Source: Datnioides undecimradiatus (Eukaryota > Chordata > Actinopteri > Lobotiformes > Datnioididae). Taken from it: a stretch of 64,000 nucleotides of DNA. The stretch covers positions 6,320,923 to 6,384,922 of the forward strand of contig WARS01000007.1 in NCBI GenBank assembly GCA_008933995.1, given 5' to 3'. Position 1 is the first letter of the stretch, and each line of letters begins with the position of its first letter. Positions 15,451 through 55,400 of this stretch are shown here, piece by piece. The translations under genes were made by a program, and so were the position numbers. The notes under the pieces were generated by a model. That model was not told where the DNA came from. It saw only the letters and a list, made by a program, of their open reading frames with translations, and made no database searches.

Positions 15451-16263
15451 TAAAGAATCCCATTACTGCTCTATATGCCCGTTAAACAACAGTATGCAGT
15501 CTCAGCATTTCTTTTTGTTTATTTACTCCTTGTGCATGACTTAATCACTGATGACTACGATGCTGTGAGGCTTGATTAAACGCGCCTGATTGGAAATGTG
15601 ACTGAACTATGAAAGCAATAATGTTCATTTGCCTGCACTGATGAGGCTGTGCGTGCAGGATTGCCTGGCATTATGTTTTAATTTCCGTCAGGCTGTCAGA
15701 TAGTGATAGAAGAAAGAAAGTTACATTTCAATGCATAATGAGCAATGTTAAAAAGCATAATACTTGTTATGAATATCAGATAAGCTCCCTCCTTCTTCCT
15801 TATGCTCCTTCCGGAGATGAAAATGTATTTTTGTATCCAGCTGATCTACAGATGTAACGTTTATTTAAATGTGTAGAATAAATCTGTCTGCTCAGCTCTA
15901 ACGTGTCTGCTCATGCATTTCTGAACTGGCAAAAGCTTTTCCGTTGCACTGAATACATTAGCGCGTTAAATTGAGCGGAATAGTTGAAATGTTCACTGTA
16001 GCACTTGGCCAGTGGCGCAGTTCTCAGGCTCATATTATTGCTCCGAACTCCCTATCTGTGAATGAGCTTATCTTATCTGGGTTCAGGGTGGGAGAGGTGT
16101 GGGTTGCCTTGATTATACAGAAGCATTACCTCAACAGTTGGTTCACTTGAGCCTTGTCCAGGAGGCAGGTAGATTCACTATAAGAAATAAGTATATTAAA
16201 TTTGTGTCAGGGCTGTTTTAAATGTATCAAACAGACCGGAAAGTGATCTTTTTGATATGAACG

Positions 16264-17094
16264 ATGGCTGAGGCAGAGGAATTTGAATTGCAGGAGGAAA
16301 GGGTCGTTATACTCGAAGAAAAGCACCTGCCAGCTACAGAAGAGACTCACCTCAGAGTTTTATTCACCCTGAAGGGAGTGGAAAAACACGAAGATGAGAG
16401 CGACTCGGTCACACAGCCTCTGCTTCAGCGTAAACATCAGGGCAGTCGTGTTGAGAATGACAAAACAGACACGCGAACGGCGACAGCTGGGCCTGACCGA
16501 GCGACATCTGTTCCACATGAGCTGGAATTGGCTGGCAGGGATCACCCCGGCTGCAGTGGAAGTGTCAGGAGTTTGTGCAGCGACAGCAGCCGGCGCGAGT
16601 GCCCCATCTGCCGAGAGCTGTTCGACTCACGTGGAGATCACCGCATCACCTTACTCAACTGCGACCACACACTGTGCCACCACTGTACAGCCGGCATCAT
16701 GAGGCGTGCAAAGGAGCCGGGCCGGCTGCGGTGCCCGTTCTGTCGACAGACCACTCCGTTCCCGCAGTGGGAGATCAGGAGGCTGCAGGAGGAGTCGTAC
16801 AGCGACTGGGCTTACCAACCCGGCCCGTCCCTCGTTATCAGCTCTGGCCCTGAACCTCAAACCGTCCCAGCGTCACCCTGGTGCTGCTTCGCTCTGGAGA
16901 GGCACCTGGGTGCGAACATATGCAGGTGCTGCGTCTGTCCCTCCTGCTTTGTCAGAGGACTGAGAGTGATGCGACTCTACTCCCTCTGCCTATCCATCAC
17001 TGGCCTCCTGCTGCTCTTCCTGGTGCTGCTGGGCTGCTTCTTCTACATCGTTGTTCCCCTCATAGCAGAGTCCATGCTTTTCAGTAATAGCTGA
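16264..17094 (+). CDS. RING finger protein with C-terminal membrane anchor
   Basis: Probable E3 ubiquitin ligase of 276 residues from one uninterrupted exon. A C3HC4 RING is complete: CPIC at 113-116, C133, H135, C138, C141 and CPFC at 157-160. The N-terminal 110 residues are acidic and low in complexity. A cysteine-rich patch (about 206-229, CCFALERH...CRCCVCPSC) precedes basic residues and a single long hydrophobic helix at about 239-267. The protein probably sits tail-anchored in an internal membrane with the RING in the cytosol. This layout resembles the RNF183/RNF186/RNF223 group of small RING-TM ligases, but I cannot assign an orthologue. An in-frame TGA two codons before the ATG supports the start. 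Whether an upstream non-coding exon exists is unknown. Confidence 0.85.
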   Translation: MAEAEEFELQEERVVILEEKHLPATEETHLRVLFTLKGVEKHEDESDSVTQPLLQRKHQGSRVENDKTDTRTATAGPDRATSVPHELELAGRDHPGCSGSVRSLCSDSSRRECPICRELFDSRGDHRITLLNCDHTLCHHCTAGIMRRAKEPGRLRCPFCRQTTPFPQWEIRRLQEESYSDWAYQPGPSLVISSGPEPQTVPASPWCCFALERHLGANICRCCVCPSCFVRGLRVMRLYSLCLSITGLLLLFLVLLGCFFYIVVPLIAESMLFSNS

Positions 17095-17493
17095 GCTTAA
17101 ACGTTGATGATCATTTGAGTGTGTTCAGTTGTCTTGACACTTAACACCCCAATACTGAACCCTTCATTTGAAGTTTTTACTCCAAGACTTGTTCTGCAAT
17201 GTCAAAATGTCATTTCTGCTTCCATTGTTTTAGTAACCTTATTCCTTATCTTTCATTTCACATAATCTGATTATGCCACACTCAGCTTTGGACTCAGTAA
17301 TGCCTCTGGAACAGGCTCATACTGTCCAATTAGGGGTTGTCAAAAGCTTAACTGGAGAAGCAATTTTCAGTTTTGTAAATGTGTTGAAAAAAAGTAATTA
17401 AGTGCCAAGAAGTTCATGTAAAATATCTCTAAAAACTCACTTTCTCAGCAGTTTGTCAACCTCTGACTTTTGTTTTCTCTGAAGCGTGCCACG

Positions 17494-17499
17494 AATAAA
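17494..17499 (+). other. Candidate polyadenylation signal of the RING gene
   Basis: AATAAA lies 400 nt after the stop codon. An ATTAAA at about 17822 is an alternative. Confidence 0.35.
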
Positions 17500-18267
17500 T
17501 GGAGGTTTGACTTTGGATCAAAACTGCTCATATCTTTCTGGGTCTGGCATTGACCTAATTCTTATCAGAACAGCTCGCACGCTGTCTGCTGTTACTGCTG
17601 CATATTCTTAGCAACAAAAACCCAGCCTGTTCTCCTTTCATAGTGCACATGACGGAGACTTGGCCCTACAATTTAATCCTTCATATCGATGTTATTCATT
17701 CAAAAAGAGGAAGTGAGAGAGAGCAGTGATGAAAGCTGGCAGTGAAGCTCTTTTTGTTTCTTCTCTTTTTTGTTCTGTTGTCATGTATTTGTGCATTGAG
17801 TTTGTTTCTATGTATCTGTACCATTAAATTGATGCACACAGATACTGTCATAGACTAGATTTCTGCTCTTGGGCCACACCCTTGATTGAGATCACCTGTG
17901 GCTCATTGGCCTTTCCTCCCTGGTGTTTATATTGTGTGTTTTCACCTCTCCCTGTCGTCAGTGTGTCTGTGTACCTTGGGTCGAGTGTTCCAGTCTTTTT
18001 CCACGGTAAGCGTTTTTGTATTTATATTTTTGTGTTGATTTTCAAAATACTAGATCTGCTCCAGCTCTGCCTTTTGAGCCTGCATCACACCAGTTAACAC
18101 AGTTGTTACAATCCTATCTTTGGTAGCAGCAAATCACAAGGAACACGCAACAGATTCAGGTTAACTGAATTAGGTAAACTGTGTTCATCAGAGAAATAGA
18201 TCTGTGTGTCATGGGTATAATGGTGATATGACATGTCTTGTAAGCAGATGAACAAAAGAACCAGAGA

Positions 18268-18287
18268 ACACACACACACACACACAC
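18268..18287. repeat. CA/TG microsatellite
   Basis: Ten AC units in tandem, in the intergenic region between the RING gene and grin1. Confidence 0.9.
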
Positions 18288-20468
18288 TCTGAGCCTGACC
18301 CTTGAGGACCTCCACACGGCACGGAAGCTGAGGGCGTCACACGATCGTTGATACAAACATTAAATGTTCATTATTCAGTCTTGTTCTGCTTGAAAATGTG
18401 GAGCTGCGTGACAAAGACATCCTGCAGTGATGTAAAAAGACACACGCACTTCATATATTTAACATCTTCACCAAATATTGCTTCAGTTTGAAGAAGAACA
18501 CGATATCTTCACCAGTCTTTCCGAGATCAAATCTGAATTCCCTCCTGACACGCTGTCTCATTTACTGTGACACAAATTTGGAGCTGACAGGCCTCTCTAA
18601 TGTGAAACTAAAAATTGATCCGTATTGATCAGGCCCGCAGACTCTATAAGACTTTGCAGCACGCCAGGAGCAAAGCTGGAATCTGAAATCCAGAAGAGTC
18701 TTTGTGTTCTCTGCAGCATGAATACTTCAGCTCTGCATCGGGACAAGCAAGCGAGTGAGTGAGCACCGAGGGGGTTCACACATCTATAATTTATGTGAGG
18801 ACTTCACACTACATGAGAAACACATCAGAAAGGCAGACATCCATCTGCAGATGACTCACTGAGTCAATGCATTTCCAAGACTTCATCAGCCCTGTTTATG
18901 TCAGAGCACTGGCAGAGCGTGACCTGTTTTGCTCCTCGCTTCAATCAAACAACATTTGCTCCACAGCAGAAGGGTCCAGTGACTATGGACTTCAGCTTCA
19001 TGCAAAATGCTGCATGTCACATTTAAGTGACTGTCACATCATTTATGGTACACTTCTTCAACCCATTCAACCTGGACGTGCTCAGACCAGAGCAAGTGTG
19101 TTCTGAAAAACACTTTTTCATCTGACGCCTAGAGCAACATGAGCACCTGAAGACACGCAGTTTACAGACAAACACGCTGCTGTCATGCTAAGCGCTAAAG
19201 CATGTAGGAGTTCAAGTGTAACATGATCTGTCTGTTCTTTCCTCTCCTTCACTCGCACTTTGTGTTTCATACATGGATGATTCCTGTTTTATACTTTTAT
19301 TACAAGTCCTGACTAAGATAAGGCCACAGGTTTGATTGCCATAAAAGAAATGTGGATGTTTCAAGGCCTTTTTCGCTCTATCAAAGCAAAATGTTGTATG
19401 GATGATTGCCATGACATGAGCTTTAGCTGGTTAGCTAGAGAAAAACACTGTTGTGTGTAATTGGGAGCTAGTAGTATTAACATAGTACCTCTTGTTGATC
19501 CAGTAATCTTACATATATGTAAACATATGTAATTTATAGTGTACCTGCCCAATGGCCAATCAAAATGAGCCCAAAAATAAGGTCAGTATGAGAGAAAGGC
19601 GGGCACCAGCCAGCAGGCAAAGTAACGACACATAGTTTGTGTATGTATGTGTATATATGCTAGCAGGATTTGTTTAAATAAATGACTTTATTCAAAGGTT
19701 TCTTGGACTTTGTCTAGTGTGTAGGTCTCCTTGTTGCACTTATCTGCTTGCAAACGACAGAAACTGCATTGAAATAAAGGTTTTGAAGCATCAGCATGTA
19801 GAAGGGTGAAAAAGCTCTGTGCTATAAGTTGCTAAGACGTTAAAACTAACTAAGCTTCTTGCCTGAGGCCTGGTTTTGATCTGAGTCAGGTTGAATGATG
19901 ATCTTGCCTAATGATCCTATCGAACAGTAGGAAATATCAAAGTGCTTCACCTCAGGCCGCTGAGGGGGGCCATTTCTTGAGGGAAATAATATCAGGTTGT
20001 GATAGTCATGACGTGATACACCTTTTCCTCTACTGTAGACATACACTGCAATAACAACCCTCTGAAATGCAGAAATCTGATGTTTTTAATCTAAACACAG
20101 GCGTTTTGTCAGTGTTGTAGCCCCCCATATTTCTTTCTACAGTCCATTTTAATTATTTTACAAATGATGATTGTTGTTTATGTTTTTGAATAGGCTTGTA
20201 ATATTTTAGGTAGTTTAAGGGCTCCTTAAATTGTAACATTATAGCCCATTACCAAAATGGTTTTTTAAATCATCACTGCCTCATTTTCTTTCATTCAGTC
20301 TTAGAGCATGTTTACTTTCAATGGCATTTATGAGCATGCAATGCTCCTTTAAACTGCCTCTCTGTATGAATTGTGCTGTTGAGCTGCATTCCCCTTGCTT
20401 TGCCTAAGAAAAATTCATGATGGTAATGACTGCGTTAAAAATGAGAAATTGTTTTGATGTTAGCCCAT

Positions 20469-20504
20469 AAACACACACACACGCACACATGCATACACAC
20501 ATAC
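20469..20504. repeat. Imperfect CA microsatellite
   Basis: An interrupted AC tract with ACGC and ATGC variants. A GTGT-rich stretch follows at about 20600-20640. Confidence 0.8.
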
Positions 20505-22812
20505 AAACTCCCCTCCTCTAGCCTTGCACAGAGCTGCGTGGGTGGTGTATGAATCTGCATTACTTCTGTGTAGGCGAACCACTCAGAGTGTGAAATCAAG
20601 TGTGTGTATGTGTGTGCGTGGATTAGCGTGTATGTGTGCGTACTTAAGTTTAAAAGCCTGCAATGATCTTTGCTTGAGACTTCCTGTGCTTGTTTTTGTG
20701 CGTCAGTCTCACTGAGCCGGAGAGTTTAAATATGACACTGTTGTGTTGCTTCAGCAGCAAACAAGCAAACTTCTTATATAATGGCTGCAGAGCAGACTGG
20801 TTCAGCTTTATTGATGTGTGAGTGGTGGATGAGTGGGCTAGAGGAGAGGACGAGGAGGGCTTCATAACCTCATTCAATAAGAGTCAGGGCGATCCAATAA
20901 GTGGTGAGTTTACAAACTGTCTGTGGCTGTCACACAAGGGCTGGGAGAGAAGTCATGAGGAGCTCTGTTCATGGTGAAAGGGAGTTGTCCTTTCCTGTCC
21001 GAGAGGCTGGTACTTCAGAGGTAGTGTGTTTTCTGTGAACCAAAACCCAACTATAGTAATATCTCTTTGCCTTTTATGGTTGTTTTCTTCTTCTGTTTGT
21101 GTTTATAAAGCCAATTCTATAAAAACTATGGGCTTCCATGTCCAGAGGTTTTTAGATTTCAGTTGAAGTGAATTGATTAAACGCTGCTTCATGGATTCAG
21201 AATACATTCCTACATGATTGGCTGCAAAAAATCCTGTAAAAAAGCATTATATTTGTGCAAAAGACATTCACTTAGATAAAACCAAGACAGCAGTTGTTTC
21301 TACCTATGGTCAACAGTCATCTGCTGATGGTGCCTGGGAGATGAGGTTGAGAGTTCTAGTATAAGCTAAACCATTGTAGTAGTGAAACTATTTCCAAGGC
21401 TAAAAATCAACTTTCAAGCTTAGTTCTGGAAATGAAGGTGAAACAAGATTAAATGAAATGTTAATATATGTTAAAAGGAGTTCACAGTGCTGCTTTGTGT
21501 GTGTAGAAATGTAGAAATACAAACACAGAGCCCTGATGTGCCCCATTTGCTTATTTAGTATCTGATTACTACAAAAAATTTCTATCATACACCACCATGG
21601 TGATGAACCATTCATCCAGCGCACACATAAATATGTTTAGTATCCAGCGCACATATATTATAAGTTATGATAAGAAAAGAAATTAAACTCGCCAAATCAT
21701 ATTTGCGACAAACTCATTTTGGAAGCACACAGCCAGCAGCTGATGACTGTTGATTTCTTCAACCTTGTGATTAATTAATCAGCACACTGCAACACAGAGA
21801 GACACCAGTGTTGTGTGATATATAATTCAGAACACTGTTGGGTGATTTCATACTGGCCCCGTTTGCGAAACGCATTTTTTTTTTCAGTAGCAGCAATTGT
21901 TGATATTAATACTAGAAATAAACGCACACTTGCAGAATCCCTCTGGGGTGAGAGATTTCAATAATTGGCTATTAATAATTAAAACAAACTGACAAACGTC
22001 TGTTTCACCGGTTCACACAGCCAATCTCTGACTAAATGTTTCTTTGACTAAATGTCTGTTTAGACGTTTCCTACTGTGATGAATAAACTCACTGTTCCTC
22101 CGTGTAAGGATCGCCTTTGTGTGCGCGCGTGTGCACGTGTGTGGTTTAAAAAAAAAAGCTCTTGTTTCCAAGGTAACCAGGAGGTTGATTCAGCTCATGT
22201 TTCTAGCTGCGCTTACTTATACACACCAAAGCGAGGGGGGGTGTCAGAGATTACACAACACCCATATCAGTCCGATTTGGCTATGTCCGTACAAACGCGT
22301 TCAAACACATGCGGTGCCTCTGGAAAGACGCATTGGCCCTGACACGCCGCTTGATTGATGAGCTGTCCAAGGAGGTCGGCTCCACATTAAGCAGAGAGCA
22401 AAACGACAATTCAGTTATCCAGTTTGGTGGAATATAACTCACATCAAAGCCTGTGTCCACGGCTCAACTCTGACCTGAAACCCGCTAGATTGGAATAAAC
22501 ACCCCTCCAACCTCCCTCCATCTGCTCGAGTGCAAGCGGAATTTGAGGAAGGGGGGAATCTCGCAACCGTCTGGTTCTCATTACAAATCACACACATTAA
22601 CGAAGCCCGCGTATTCATCTGAATTAAATCTGCAGACTATCAATGCCCTGCAGGTACGCAGCCTAACACCGCATGTGCGCTCACTTCGCTGATCTTGCCT
22701 TTCATGTCCTATTATGACTAGCATGGTGATCGAGTGCATTCTGAACAAGTTAGCACATTTATTTTTCATATGACCAGCCCCTGCTACAGCATCACCATCA
22801 GCGGGAGCAGTG

Positions 22813-22845
22813 GCAGCAGCAGCAGCAGCAGTAGCAGCAGCAGCA
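22813..22845. repeat. AGC trinucleotide repeat in the grin1 5' region
   Basis: About eleven AGC/AGT units lie 570-600 bp upstream of the grin1 ATG, in the GC-richer promoter or 5'UTR zone. It is not inferred to be translated as part of grin1. Confidence 0.85.
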
Positions 22846-22925
22846 ACACGCCAACGCGCAAAAACCAGAGTGAGGAGCCGATACGGCGGGAGCGCGCAGT
22901 ACAGCAGCGGCGCGCATGCACAGCT

Positions 22926-22946
22926 GTCAGCACCAAGGACAGCAGC
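22926..22946 (+). promoter_or_regulatory. RE1/NRSE silencer element (REST site) upstream of grin1
   Basis: The 21-bp site contains the unbroken core TCAGCACCAAGGACAGC, matching both half-sites of the REST consensus (TTCAGCACCNNGGACAGCGCC). It differs at the first base and at two bases near the 3' end. It is 470 bp upstream of the grin1 start codon. REST silences neuronal genes in non-neuronal cells, and the mammalian NR1 promoter carries a functional NRSE in a comparable position. The match and the context support each other. Confidence 0.85.
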
Positions 22947-23415
22947 CGCTCAGCCCGGAGCGACCAGCTAGCGACGCATCGGTGTGAGCAGATACACACA
23001 GAGCGCGCGGAGCAGCGGTTGCAGGGGTGCGATACACACCCGGCGAAGGGGGCGTCTGGAAGCTTGGACTATGGTTTGACTCCTTCTTGGAACCGTACAG
23101 AGGTTTGAGCAAATTCTGCAGAGGAAAGCAGTTGAAGACAAAAGCTGGACGATGCGGTTTGGACGCCTCTGGTTCACAGCCTGCCCCTAATATGATCCTG
23201 CACATTCCTCCGCATTGCACATAAATCCACCTATTTTTCAGTCTTCTCCTTCCTTTTTTGGCCTCACCCCCTCGCTCACACCGCCCACCTGGATCGTGCC
23301 TGCAGTCGCGCATTCAACTGGCTGAGCCGCGCTGCTGCCCAGAAGCTGGTCGAGCCGACCCGCCACCGGAGTGAAAAGCGACCGGGCTGCACTGTTCTGT
23401 TTGGTGGTCCTCACG

Positions 23416-52450
<29,035 letters not shown>

Positions 52451-55400
52451 AGAGAGGGAGATGCTGACGTTCGCTCCCCAGGGAGAGAGGAAACAAGACG
52501 AGGAGGGAGTGGAGGGGGAGAGGAAGGGAGAGCCCATCTCCTCGTTCCCTTCGCCGTCGAAGCCGAAGCTTTTCATTTCACCGCCTGCCGATGGAGCTTT
52601 CGAGGAAACTTGCTTGCCGAAGACGTGGCTGAAAAACACTGAACTTGCACCTTTTTTAATTTTTATTTTTGAAAAAAGTCAGGATTACCTGGCATTAGAT
52701 GTTTGTAGGGTCCCTGAGCATGCACAGAAGAGCCCACCTGATTCACATATACAACCTTTCCTTCTCTGTGTTACGAGATGACTTATTTAACCATGTTTTT
52801 GTCCTTTTATTCATAAAAATTTACTTCATGTTTGATGTAAACTACGTTCAAATTTACTGACCAGCTGTAGAACATTAGCAAGCCAAGTTTAGTTTGGCTA
52901 AGTAAAGGGATAAACTAGTTTCGGTGCAAGTACTGTACTTGACATATCACTTCCAATTAGGGCTTAGATACCATAGTAATATCTAGTTAGTTTTTTTAAC
53001 AGCATATACTGCAATACAAGAACGTACTGTAAGCTTCAATGGATATCAGATATTTTTTAATAGGAACTACCTGTGTTTTTATCTACACTTCAAAGGTTTT
53101 TAGATGAAGTTTCTTTCATTTGGAAGCACTGATTATGGCACTGATGATTAGCATAGGACAAACTTTGTCTACCAGTCAAAATGATGGAAGCATGTGTGTG
53201 CTTGTATTTGAATAAGAGCTTTATGTACCTGAATGATGAAACTGATTATTGTTATTTTGCAGGCTATATAACACAACCTGTATCTGTTTTCCCCTTTAAT
53301 TTTGTACTAATCTACCAAATGCATGCTTTTTTTCCTAGTAAGAACTCAGTTTCACAAAGAAAATCTGTCAAGCTTTCCTATTAAGCACGCGAGATATATG
53401 AACTGACAGATTCATTTGCAGTCTGACGAAACAGAGCAGTAAGACTGGTGTTGTTTTTTGGGGTTTTTTTGTCCAAACATGTTTGAGACACTCAGCCGTA
53501 AGCCATGTTACACTTGGGGACGCCCTCTCTCTTCCTCTCTCCTGCCGCAGCAGTCTTTCTCATTTCCAGTCTCCAAGGGGTTGCATCAAAGGGCCAGGTT
53601 TTTCACCCAACCAGCACTCGGTCTTTCATGCAAAACTTCCTCACTGCGCAATGCCAGAGAAACTTTTACACGAAGGAGCCCGAGTGAATTAAAAGCGTGG
53701 CTCAGCTTGCGAGCTTGTGTGCAGGTCTTGGTTAGATGCGAAAACAGGCCGTTTCCCATTTTCTGGAGCTGAGAAACCACTGCTGTTTTTTGAACAAGAC
53801 TATCACACCCTCTCTGGTGTCTGGCACTGCATAGCACTTTATGCTGAGAGGTCTCCAAAAACTGTAAGAAGAAAAAAAAGCTACTGATTTACCAAGAAAC
53901 TGGAACAAAACCACTACAACATCAGTCAGAGATATTAACTTCACCTTAAGATGTTTTAAACTTTTGTTCTACTTTAGCATTTAAACACTTGTGTCAAAGT
54001 CTTTGTGAGGGAAATAATGAGACTTTTGAACAATCACACAAAGTGCTCAAACAGAATTTGGTTTCTAAACTTGAACTGCGAGTTTGCTTTTAATCACAGT
54101 CTCATTCTGGCCTATGCATGCTTACGTGTTTCTGTCAGTGATTTGGTTTGGGTTTCGGGTGCCTGTTGTTGCTGTGTACAGTTAGCTGAGCTGTGTGGAG
54201 CACTTACATTGAATGAAGTCTGGTACAGTGTAGATAGGGTTGACAAGATTGCACTGCGCTTGTATTTCGACTGCAGCTGAGAATGTTTTAAATTATAATG
54301 ACACACACACACACGTACACACACAAAACAGCTGTTATGCATGCAAATGCATCAGCACACACAAACACAAAACCCCTTAGAGGAGGATTCACTTGTTTTT
54401 CTTACCTTTTCAAGTAACAATCTTGCATTGACTCATCTTGTTTATACAACTGTAAATAAAATATAGTTACATTGCCAAGTCAAACTAATCCTGTGATTTT
54501 ATTATTTTCAGGCCTGCATCTAACAGTTGTAGTCTATAAAATGTCTACCACAGTGCCCCAGCAACCAAAGTGAGATTCCCCAGAATAGCTTTTTTTGTCT
54601 AACAAACAGTCTAAAACCAAAATATTTCCAAGATATGATGATTTTTTTTAAAAAAGCATCAAATTATTCAATTTAAGATGCTGGAGCAGAGACTGTTTAG
54701 GCATTCTAGCATAATTAATAACCTAAAGTATCAGTTGATCACCAAAATTGGTAGCACTTAATTTTCTTCAAACTGACTAGTGTTTTTTTTTTTTTTAAAT
54801 TCATCAATTCAACACAAATTATTTTTTATGACTGCACATCAGGAATAAGTGACTAATTTTTGTAGCACTACTACAACTGCTATTTTAAGAGTTTCAAAGG
54901 GCCTCCCAGTAACAAATGATGTAAGCACCTGCTGAACCAAATGGAAGAAAATCACATATATCAAAATATCAAAGAAGGAAGAAAAAAAGTCCTAATCTAC
55001 AAAGAAACATAGGCAAAAAAAGGAAAATGTAACATTTGTAAATGTAGGAATCAAACATGTAAGAAAAAACCCTAAAGAACAAATCAGGGCAAGCAAGAAC
55101 ATCAATTAAGAAAAGTAGGTCTTGTGTGCAGTGGTCCAGTGGTGAAGCAGCAGTGCAGGTGGATATTTTTAACAACTTTCCTGCTCTGGTCCAGCAGTTT
55201 TCTTGCATCAGGGAATGTTTTAACTTTCTTTAAAGAAAAATAGCCAGATTATAAATGAAAGTAAAGATACGATTTGTGCTGCACTTTTTGAAAACAAGCT
55301 TTCAAAGTGCAACAGTAAGCAAAATGAATGTACAGGGTATAAGACAATTTAAATTTAACTAGACTTCAAGTCATTAGACGCTCCATTAAATTACATTTTT

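Larger units (their letters stand above)
13510..16263. other. Intergenic, nvd to RING gene
   Basis: It contains the presumed nvd 3'UTR up to about 14.6 kb and a degenerate LINE fragment at about 15170-15450. The remainder is AT-rich sequence without recognised features. Confidence 0.55.
17095..22700. other. Intergenic, RING gene to grin1 promoter
   Basis: It holds the RING gene 3'UTR and CA microsatellites at 18268-18287 and 20469-20504. The rest is AT-rich DNA with many short, unsupported open frames. The stretch at about 17860-18010 has a pyrimidine-rich look reminiscent of fish interspersed repeats but could not be classified. Confidence 0.5.
22700..23415 (+). promoter_or_regulatory. grin1 promoter and 5'UTR region
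   Basis: The base composition turns GC-rich with many CpGs (for example around 22880-23030 and 23300-23500), unlike the flanking DNA. It holds the AGC repeat and the RE1 site. No clear TATA box was seen, which fits the TATA-less CpG-type promoter known for mammalian GRIN1. The transcription start cannot be placed. Confidence 0.6.

Noticed and set aside
17860-18010. Possible interspersed repeat with a style similar to 57300-57480
   Set aside because: Both are T/C-rich, but I could not align them convincingly or name a family.
23371-23415. Upstream extension of the GluN1 frame
   Set aside because: It opens at GTG, not ATG. The ATG at 23416 gives the expected signal peptide length.
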